DNA from: Phyllobacteriaceae bacterium
Lineage (GTDB): Bacteria; Pseudomonadota; Alphaproteobacteria; Rhizobiales; Ancalomicrobiaceae
Assembly: GCA_012517025.1 (NCBI GenBank)
Contig: JAAYVT010000608.1
Span: 1-11,032 of the forward strand
Reading direction: 5' to 3'
Length of the DNA stretch: 11,032 bases
The notes beneath the pieces were generated by a model. The model had not been told where the DNA came from. It worked only from the letters and a program-made list of their open reading frames with translations, and made no database searches. Below, in pieces: positions 6,320 through 11,032 of this stretch. Both the position numbers and the translations under genes were made by a program. Every line of letters begins with the position of its first letter. Position 1 is the stretch's first letter.

Positions 6320-6353
6320 GTGCAATCCGCAAGAGCTTGCGAGATAATTCTCG
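6320..6353 (+). promoter_or_regulatory. Candidate promoter of the GST gene with embedded inverted repeats
   Basis: GTGCAA (6320-6325) and GATAAT (6343-6348) are spaced by exactly 17 bases, a plausible housekeeping -35/-10 pair giving a leader of about 68 bases before the GST start. Inside the spacer lies a perfect inverted repeat, CGCAAG-AG-CTTGCG (6328-6341). A second, CGAGA-TAAT-TCTCG (6340-6353), covers the -10. Both positions suit a repressor operator. The pairing and spacing are seen directly; activity is inferred. Confidence 0.5.
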
Positions 6354-6422
6354 TCGTCGGCGTCGGATGCCTCGCGGGAGGGAGCCGGGACGAATCCGCG
6401 CCCGATCGGGAGGAGAGAATTC

Positions 6423-7079
6423 ATGTCGACGGCGGTGCTGACGATCTCCAGCAAGAACTATTCTTCCTGGTCGCTGCGCGGCTGGCTGATCGCGCGTCTG
6501 AGCGGGCTGCCGTTCGAAGAGAAGATCGCGCCGCTCGACGACCCCTCCACCCGCGCCGAGCTGTTGCTGTTGTCGCCGTCGTTCCTGGTGCCCTGCCTCG
6601 CCCACGACGGGCTGGAGATCTGGGACACTCTGGCGATGGCGGAATATCTCGACGAGACCATGCCCGGCTGCGGCCTGATCCCGAAGGAACGGGTGGCGCG
6701 CGCCCATTGCCGGTCGATTTGCGGCGAGATGCACTCCGGCTTCGCCAACCTGCGGTCGGCGCTGCCGATGAACCTCAAGGCGCATTATCCGAACTTCAAG
6801 GTGTGGGCCGGCGCCCTCGGCGACGTCGAGCGCATCCGCACCATCTGGAAGGAAGCGTTGGCCGCCTCGAAGGGGCCGTTCCTGTTCGGCGCCGCGCCGA
6901 CCATGGCCGACGCCATGTTCGCCCCGGTCGCCGCCCGCTTCACCACCTACGACGTCACGCTCGATCCGGTCTGCGAGGCCTATCGCGCCACCATCATGGC
7001 TTGGCCCTTGATGGCCGAATGGGTCGAGGCCGCGCTCGCCGAGCCCGAGGAGCTCGACGAACTCGACGTCGAGTTCTGA
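6423..7079 (+). CDS. Glutathione S-transferase family protein
   Basis: A 218-residue GST-like cytosolic protein, with an N-terminal thioredoxin-fold domain (about 1-80) and an all-helical C-terminal domain (about 90-210). The N-terminal motif NYSSWSLRGWL (12-22) supplies the likely catalytic serine (S14 or S15) and resembles YfcF-type GSTs. V56-P57 is the conserved cis-proline position. The glutathione gamma-glutamyl contact, normally E/D-S, reads D68-T69 in IWDTLAMAEYLDE. GGAGGAGAG just upstream fixes the ATG at 6423. It is divergent from phaZ and converges tail to tail with the GntR gene, with only 10 bp between the stops and no terminator there. Substrate unknown; glutathione-dependent detoxification or peroxide reduction is the family role. 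Confidence 0.9.
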   Translation: MSTAVLTISSKNYSSWSLRGWLIARLSGLPFEEKIAPLDDPSTRAELLLLSPSFLVPCLAHDGLEIWDTLAMAEYLDETMPGCGLIPKERVARAHCRSICGEMHSGFANLRSALPMNLKAHYPNFKVWAGALGDVERIRTIWKEALAASKGPFLFGAAPTMADAMFAPVAARFTTYDVTLDPVCEAYRATIMAWPLMAEWVEAALAEPEELDELDVEF

Positions 7080-7089
7080 GCGGTTCGGC

Positions 7090-7773
7090 TCAGCCGCCGA
7101 GCAACTCGGACAGCGGCCGGACCGGGATCGCGGTGTCGACCAGCTCGAGATCGCGCTCGATCTCGTCGAGATGCGACACCATCTGCGCCGCCGCCTCCGC
7201 GCCCCGCCCCTCGGCGATCGCCTCGACCAGCGCGCCGTGGTGGTCGATCTTGCAGCACTGCGCCCGCGACCGGCGATAGAGCAGGATGATCAACGACGAT
7301 CGCGCCACCAGTTCGCGCAGGAAATTCTCGTAGATCTTGTGCCCGGCGATGCGCGCCAGCACCACGTGGAATTCGCCGGAGAGCCGGATCGCGGCACGGT
7401 CGTCGCCCTCGCTCTCCGCCTGCCGCTCCCGTGCCAGATGGGCGCGCAACAGCGCCGCCCCGGCCGCGTCGCAGGCCCGTGCCGCCAGCTCGGTGATCGC
7501 CGGCTCGATCAGACGCCGCGCCTGGAACACCTCCGCCGCCTCCTTGACCGAGGGGTGGGCGACGAAGGCGCCGCGATTCTTCTCGATGACGCCGATCCCC
7601 TCGTGCGCCAGCGACTGCAGCGCCGCCCGCACGATGGTCCGGCTCACCCCGTAGATGGCGCCGACCTCGTCCTCGCCGAGCTTGGTGCCCGGTCCCAGAC
7701 GCTGCTCGAGGATGGCTCGAACGATGTCGCGGTGGATCTTCTCGGCGCGGGTGCCGCCGCCGCTTTCCGTCAT
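7090..7773 (-). CDS. GntR-family transcriptional regulator, FadR/FCD subfamily
   Basis: A 227-residue DNA-binding regulator. The N-terminal winged helix-turn-helix (about 9-72) contains LGEDEVGAIYGVSRTIVRAAL, the recognition helix being VSRTIVRAAL (43-52). The C-terminal all-helical FCD effector domain (about 78-210) carries the histidines expected to hold a metal and carboxylate ligand: H136 in EFHVVLA, H179 in HHGALVEAI and H201 in VSHLDEIE. FCD regulators usually respond to organic acids, amino acids or sugar acids and often control a neighbouring transporter. The start at 7773 is chosen for the GGGAG site seven bases upstream and the usual family length; the frame stays open to an ATG at 7956, but that stretch contains the candidate operators. 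It is divergent from the ABC transporter operon, its most likely target, and probably regulates itself too. Confidence 0.92.
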   Translation of the reverse strand: MTESGGGTRAEKIHRDIVRAILEQRLGPGTKLGEDEVGAIYGVSRTIVRAALQSLAHEGIGVIEKNRGAFVAHPSVKEAAEVFQARRLIEPAITELAARACDAAGAALLRAHLARERQAESEGDDRAAIRLSGEFHVVLARIAGHKIYENFLRELVARSSLIILLYRRSRAQCCKIDHHGALVEAIAEGRGAEAAAQMVSHLDEIERDLELVDTAIPVRPLSELLGG

Positions 7774-7924
7774 GTCCGAACTCCCGCCGTGACCGTCTTC
7801 GCCGTCGCCCTTGCCGCCTCGCGACCTCGCTCCCGCGACCCGATCGACGATGCGAAACCATCGCCGCCGCGCCGCGGCTCCGTCAAGCTCGACGGTGATC
7901 CCGAGCGAACCGATCGGGTCAACA

Positions 7925-7934
7925 TTGTATACAA
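7925..7934. promoter_or_regulatory. Candidate GntR (FCD) operator, palindrome TTGTATACAA
   Basis: A perfect 10-bp palindrome, TTGTATACAA, sits in the AT-rich patch of the divergent gap. FCD-type GntR regulators commonly bind short palindromes of the form TnGTnnnACnA or TGTATACA-like cores. It is centred about 156 bp upstream of the predicted sigma-54 start point, also a normal distance for an enhancer-binding protein site, so the binding protein is not certain. Confidence 0.55.
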
Positions 7935-7949
7935 AATAAAACGATTTCG

Positions 7950-7957
7950 TGTGCACA
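7950..7957. promoter_or_regulatory. Second palindrome, TGTGCACA
   Basis: A perfect 8-bp palindrome 24 bp (centre to centre) from TTGTATACAA, sharing its TGT...ACA outline. It may be a second, weaker copy of the same operator. Between the two lies ACGA-TT-TCGT (7941-7950), another small inverted repeat. Eight bases alone can occur by chance. Confidence 0.35.
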
Positions 7958-8058
7958 TGACGTTTTTTGAGGCAACCTCCCGCCCACCGACGCGGCGGCG
8001 TTTCGCCATTCTTCGCTGGAATCGTCGTCCGAACAACCCCTTGGATCTCGGGGGTGGA

Positions 8059-8076
8059 TTGGCACGCCGCTTGCGA
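8059..8076 (+). promoter_or_regulatory. Sigma-54 (RpoN) -24/-12 promoter of the ABC transporter operon
   Basis: TTGGCACG-CCGC-TTGCGA matches the sigma-54 consensus TGGCACG-N4-TTGC at every conserved position, with GG (8061-8062) and GC (8073-8074) exactly ten bases apart. Transcription would begin near 8086, about 26 bases before the ATPase start at 8112 and ahead of its GGAGGG ribosome binding site. Such promoters need a bacterial enhancer-binding protein (for example NtrC); none is encoded in this window. Confidence 0.8.
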
Positions 8077-8111
8077 TCGTCTGCGGCGATACCGGCACCC
8101 TCGGAGGGAAC

Positions 8112-9092
8112 ATGGCCCACCCGCCCGCCACTCTGGAACTGGTCGACGTCACCCGTCGTTACGGCCCCGTCGTCGCCGTCGACGGCATCGATCTGAAGAT
8201 TCCGGCCGGCACCTATTGCTGTCTGCTCGGCCCTTCCGGCTGCGGCAAGACGACCACCCTCAGGATGATCGCCGGCCACGAGGTGGTCTCCGACGGCGAC
8301 GTCGTCCTCGGCGGCGCCAACGTCACCGATCTCGAGCCGGCTCGTCGCGGCACCGCGATGATGTTCCAATCCTACGCGCTGTTTCCGCATCTCGACGTCA
8401 TCGACAACGTCTCCTTCGCACTCAAGATGCGGGGGATCGACAAGAAGACCCGCCACGCCAAGGCCCGCGCTCTGCTCGATCTGGTCGCCATGAGCCCTTA
8501 CGCCGAGCGCCTGCCCTCGCAGCTCTCCGGCGGTCAACAGCAGCGCGTGGCGCTCGCCCGCGCCCTCATCACCGAGCCGCAGATCCTGCTGCTCGACGAA
8601 CCGCTCTCCGCCCTCGACCCGTTCCTGCGCGTGAAGATGCGCGCCGAGCTGAAGCGCCTGCAGCGCGAACTCGGCATCACCTTCATCCACGTCACCCACG
8701 GCCAGGAAGAAGCGATGGCGCTGGCCGATCTGGTCGTCCTGATGAACGGCGGCCGCATCGAGCAGCAGGGCTCGCCGCGCGACGTCTTCAACGCCCCGCG
8801 CACCGAGTTCGTCGCCCGCTTCATGGGCGGCCACAACGTGGTCGACACCGCGACCGGCAAGATCGCGGTGCGCTCCGATCTGACCCGGCTGGTGCGGGGC
8901 GCCGGCCCCCGCCCCGCCTTCGTCCGCTCGATCGAATACCAGGGCCCGCACGTCCACGTCGCGGTGACCACCGCCGAGGGCGTCGAGCATCTGGCGATGA
9001 TCCCGGAGGCGGTCTTCGACCGCGATCCGCTCGAACCCGGCGCCGTCGTCTCCATCGACTGGAACGAAGACGCCGCCCACCCGCTCGCCTGA
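8112..9092 (+). CDS. ABC transporter ATP-binding protein, spermidine/putrescine (PotA-like) type
   Basis: The 326-residue ATPase that powers the import system encoded here. The nucleotide-binding domain shows Walker A GPSGCGKT (40-47), Q-loop MFQSYALFPH (84-93), signature LSGGQQQR (138-145), Walker B ILLLDE (158-163) with catalytic E163, D-loop SALD (166-169) and switch histidine H196 in HVTHGQEE. The linker IEQQGSPRDVFNAP and a C-terminal TOBE-type domain (about 245-322) are those of the polyamine/sugar/iron importer class. The protein is a little shorter than typical PotA (about 370), through a smaller regulatory domain. GGAGGG upstream and the sigma-54 promoter at 8059 support the start at 8112. 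First gene of an operon with the binding protein (52 bp downstream) and the permease. The substrate is inferred from relatedness only: polyamine, opine or amino-acid derivative. Confidence 0.93.
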   Translation: MAHPPATLELVDVTRRYGPVVAVDGIDLKIPAGTYCCLLGPSGCGKTTTLRMIAGHEVVSDGDVVLGGANVTDLEPARRGTAMMFQSYALFPHLDVIDNVSFALKMRGIDKKTRHAKARALLDLVAMSPYAERLPSQLSGGQQQRVALARALITEPQILLLDEPLSALDPFLRVKMRAELKRLQRELGITFIHVTHGQEEAMALADLVVLMNGGRIEQQGSPRDVFNAPRTEFVARFMGGHNVVDTATGKIAVRSDLTRLVRGAGPRPAFVRSIEYQGPHVHVAVTTAEGVEHLAMIPEAVFDRDPLEPGAVVSIDWNEDAAHPLA

Positions 9093-9144
9093 TCCCCTGC
9101 GCGTTTCCCGGAGTGGAGCGCGCTTTTCCCGAGGAGACTGGAAG

Positions 9145-10437
9145 ATGTCCGACGTGACCGAGAAGAATTCGGGTCTCAGCCGCCGTTCGCTGCTCAAGGG
9201 TGCGGCCGCCGTCGGCGGTCTCGCCGCCGGTTCCGGTGCGATCACCGGCTTTCCCTACGTGAAGTCGGCCGAGCCGAAGGTGCTGCGCTACCTCGGCACC
9301 GCGGTCAACGAAGGCGACGACATCGCCAAGAAGTGCTTCGCCGACACCGGCATCAAGATCGAATACGTCACCGCGACGACCGACGACGTCACCAAGCGCG
9401 TCATCACCCAGCCGAACTCCTTCGACGTCCTCGACACCGAGTACTTCAGCCTCCGCAAGCTGATCCCGTCGGGCAACATCCTTCCGCTCGATGCCAAGAA
9501 GATCAAGGAGTTCGACAACATCACCCCGGTCTTCACCAAGGGTGAGCTGCCGAACGGCAAGAAGATCGGCGGCCAGGGCACCGCGCCGTGGAAGGTGCTG
9601 TACCTCGACGGCGCCAACTCCAAGACCTTCTCGGCGACACCGACCGAGTGGATCACGCTGATCCCGACCGTCTACAACGCCGACACCCTCGGCATCCGCC
9701 CCGACCTGATCAAGCGCCCGATCTCGTCCTGGGCCGAACTGCTCAACCCCGAGTTCAAGGGCAAGGCGGCGATCCTCAACATCCCGTCGATCGGCATCAT
9801 GGACGCGGCGATGGTCGTCGAGGCGACCGGCCAGTACAAATACGCCGACAAGGGCAACATGACCAAGGCCGAGATCGATCTCACCATGAAGGTGCTGACC
9901 GAGGCCAAGAAGGCCGGCCAGTTCCGCGCCTTCTGGAAGGACTTCAACGAGTCGGTCAATCTGATGGCCTCGGGCGAGACGGTGATCCAGTCGATGTGGT
10001 CGCCGGCGGTCACCAAGGTCCGTTCGATGGGCATCCCCTGCGTCTTCCAGCCGCTCAAGGAAGGCTATCGCTCCTGGGCCTCGGGCTTCTGCGTGTCGAA
10101 GGGCGTCTCCGGTCCGAAGCTCGACTGGGCCTACGAGTTCGTCAACTGGTTCCTGTCGGGCTGGGCCGGCGCCTATCTCAATCGCCAGGGTTACTACTCG
10201 GCGGTGCTCTCGACCGCCAAGGCCAACATGGAGGCCTACGAGTGGGCCTACTGGATGGAAGGCAAGGCGGCGGAGAAGGACATCCTCTCCCCGTCGGGCC
10301 AGCTGATCGAGAAGGCCGGCGCGGTGCGCGACGGCGGCTCCTACGACGACCGCATGGGCAACGTCGCCTGCTGGAACGCGGTGATGGACGAGAACGACTA
10401 CATGGTCCGCAAGTGGAACGAGTTCATCGCCTCGTGA
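9145..10437 (+). CDS. Tat-exported substrate-binding protein of a spermidine/putrescine-like ABC transporter
   Basis: A 430-residue periplasmic binding protein that would deliver the solute to the permease. The N-terminus has a twin-arginine signal: SRRSLLK (12-18) followed by an Ala/Gly-rich hydrophobic stretch (19-35), so it is exported folded by the Tat system; cleavage is probably near KSA|EP (42). The mature part is of the PotD-like type 2 fold: an opening strand KVLRYLGTA, the hinge-proximal WITLIPTVYNADTLGI (172-187), SSWAELLNPEFKGKAAI (193-209) and an aromatic-rich C-terminal lobe. It is longer than PotD (about 350). GAGGAG eight bases upstream sets the start at 9145. The gene has the strongest codon bias in the window (AAG, CTG, ATC almost throughout), suggesting high expression. 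Two hairpins follow it before the permease gene. Exact ligand unknown. Confidence 0.92.
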   Translation: MSDVTEKNSGLSRRSLLKGAAAVGGLAAGSGAITGFPYVKSAEPKVLRYLGTAVNEGDDIAKKCFADTGIKIEYVTATTDDVTKRVITQPNSFDVLDTEYFSLRKLIPSGNILPLDAKKIKEFDNITPVFTKGELPNGKKIGGQGTAPWKVLYLDGANSKTFSATPTEWITLIPTVYNADTLGIRPDLIKRPISSWAELLNPEFKGKAAILNIPSIGIMDAAMVVEATGQYKYADKGNMTKAEIDLTMKVLTEAKKAGQFRAFWKDFNESVNLMASGETVIQSMWSPAVTKVRSMGIPCVFQPLKEGYRSWASGFCVSKGVSGPKLDWAYEFVNWFLSGWAGAYLNRQGYYSAVLSTAKANMEAYEWAYWMEGKAAEKDILSPSGQLIEKAGAVRDGGSYDDRMGNVACWNAVMDENDYMVRKWNEFIAS

Positions 10438-10451
10438 GGCGGTGACCCTTC

Positions 10452-10476
10452 GGCGGGGCGCCACGCGCGCCCCGCC
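10452..10476 (+). other. Intercistronic hairpin after the binding-protein gene (first of two)
   Basis: A perfect 10-bp all-G/C stem, GGCGGGGCGC (10452-10461) with GCGCCCCGCC (10467-10476), closes a 5-base loop 14 bases after the binding-protein stop. No T-run follows. Placed here it can shield the upstream mRNA from 3' exonucleases or cause partial termination, which would give more binding protein than permease. Confidence 0.6.
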
Positions 10477-10488
10477 CCGATCCCGGCG

Positions 10489-10508
10489 CCGAGGGCGATC
10501 GCCCTCGG
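10489..10508 (+). repeat. 20-bp perfect palindrome before the permease gene (second hairpin)
   Basis: CCGAGGGCGA (10489-10498) is followed directly by its reverse complement TCGCCCTCGG (10499-10508). In RNA it can fold into an 8-bp stem with a 4-base GATC loop. Together with the hairpin at 10452 it fills most of the 107-bp gap between binding-protein and permease genes. No T-run follows, so full termination is unlikely. Confidence 0.6.
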
Positions 10509-10544
10509 TTCCCCCCTGCGCCCGTTCCGCCGCGAGGAGGCCCC

Positions 10545-11032
10545 ATGACCCCGTCGACGATCTCCCGCCACATGGTGGCCTGGGCTCAGGCCGCACCGAT
10601 GACGCTGGTGTTCCTGGCCTTCTTCATCATCCCGCTCGCCCTGGTCGTGATGGTCTCCTTCTGGGACTACAACGACTACGAGATGATCCCGATGCTGTCG
10701 GGACGCGGCTATACCGAGAGCTTCGAGGGCTGCCTGACCAAGCTTCCGGAAGCCTGCACGATGCTGAAGACCTACGGCGAGACGCTGAAGTTCTGCTTCC
10801 TGGTCTGGGCGTTGACCCTGCTGATCGGCTTCACCGTCGCCTATTTCCTCGCCTTCCACGTCCGCTCCACCACGTGGCAGATCGCGCTGTCGCTCCTCTG
10901 CACGATCCCGTTCTGGACGTCGAACGTCATCCGAATGATCGCCTGGATCCCGTTGCTCGGCCGCAACGGCCTCGTCAACAAGGCGCTGACCGGCCTCGGC
11001 ATCGTCGACAAGCCGATCGAATGGCTGCTCTA
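10545..11032 (+). CDS. ABC transporter permease, PotB-like, N-terminal part cut by window end
   Basis: The first 162 codons of an inner-membrane permease of the spermidine/putrescine type. ATG at 10545 follows the ribosome binding site GAGGAGG four bases away. Hydrophobic segments are seen at about 17-38 (MTLVFLAFFIIPLALVVMVSF region), 82-104 and 112-136. The stretch CTIPFWTSNVIRMIAW (119-134) and then PLLGRNGLVN matches the PotB/permease family, in which the first TM is followed by a periplasmic loop (here about 39-80, containing C63 and C71). The conserved EAA coupling loop would lie beyond the window. Third gene of the operon; a second permease (PotC-like) is expected to follow. No stop occurs before the right edge. 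Confidence 0.92.
   Translation, partial: MTPSTISRHMVAWAQAAPMTLVFLAFFIIPLALVVMVSFWDYNDYEMIPMLSGRGYTESFEGCLTKLPEACTMLKTYGETLKFCFLVWALTLLIGFTVAYFLAFHVRSTTWQIALSLLCTIPFWTSNVIRMIAWIPLLGRNGLVNKALTGLGIVDKPIEWLL

Larger units (their letters stand above)
7774..8111. promoter_or_regulatory. Divergent regulatory region between the GntR regulator and ABC transporter operon
   Basis: This 338-bp gap has no supportable gene. From about 7921 to 7970 it is strikingly AT-rich compared with the rest of the window and holds two short palindromes; at 8059-8076 it carries a sigma-54-type promoter. On the minus strand, the sequence across the first palindrome reads TGTATACAAT, which also resembles an extended -10 element for the GntR gene, but no good -35 accompanies it. 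Confidence 0.7.

Noticed and set aside
6201..6785. Upstream extension of the phaZ frame
   Set aside because: The extra 195 codons cross the divergent gap and overlap the GST gene on the other strand; family members begin at the MLY start chosen.
7774..7956. Longer GntR start at 7956
   Set aside because: It would place both palindromes and the AT-rich island at or inside the coding sequence and add 61 residues without similarity to the family; 7773 has a good ribosome binding site.
1..9092. Functional link between the decarboxylase and the polyamine-type transporter
   Set aside because: They are more than 7 kb apart with unrelated genes and several terminators between; both families are common and the transporter ligand is unknown.
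1..11032. Mobile element, defence island, prophage or CRISPR array
   Set aside because: No transposase, integrase, toxin-antitoxin pair, repeat-spacer pattern or composition shift on the scale of an inserted element was found; the only AT-rich patch is a 50-bp regulatory region.

Overview
The DNA is very GC-rich with strong G/C preference at third codon positions. Gene content (type III ornithine/lysine-type decarboxylase, extensin-family lipoprotein, intracellular PHB depolymerase, Tat-exported binding protein of a polyamine-like ABC transporter, FCD-type GntR regulator) points to a chromosomal segment of an alphaproteobacterium, most likely Hyphomicrobiales (Rhizobiales). The order-level placement is inference. 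I see no rRNA, tRNA, CRISPR, insertion sequence, integrase or phage gene.

Layout. (1) 1-1447, minus strand: an extensin-family lipoprotein gene followed by the 5' part of a PLP-dependent ornithine/lysine decarboxylase gene that runs off the left edge. (2) 1486-4112, plus strand: an exported polysaccharide deacetylase overlapping a GNAT acetyltransferase by 4 bases (GTGA), then a short-chain dehydrogenase with an odd C-terminal tail, then an unlisted 27-residue membrane mini-protein. Several hairpins follow. (3) 4323-4901, plus: cytochrome b561, converging through a strong bidirectional terminator on (4) 4977-6200, minus: intracellular polyhydroxyalkanoate depolymerase. (5) 6423-7079, plus: glutathione S-transferase family protein, divergent from the depolymerase. 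(6) 7090-7773, minus: FCD-type GntR regulator. (7) 8112 to the right edge, plus: ABC transporter operon of the spermidine/putrescine type (ATPase, Tat-dependent binding protein, first permease, cut by the window end).

The clearest regulatory unit is the 338-bp gap between the GntR gene and the transporter. It holds a near-perfect sigma-54 (-24/-12) promoter just ahead of the ATPase gene and, about 130-160 bp upstream of the predicted start point, an AT-rich patch with two short perfect palindromes, one of the kind bound by FCD GntR regulators. This suggests an uptake system under nitrogen-type (RpoN) control with a dedicated local regulator. The decarboxylase at the left edge also concerns polyamine/amino-acid metabolism, but it is over 6 kb away and I do not claim a functional link.

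Most genes are ordinary members of known families and I do not see a convincing new multi-gene system. The points most worth a second look are the sigma-54 promoter, the apparent stop-loss tail on the dehydrogenase, the 27-residue membrane protein, and the competing hairpins between 4158 and 4214.
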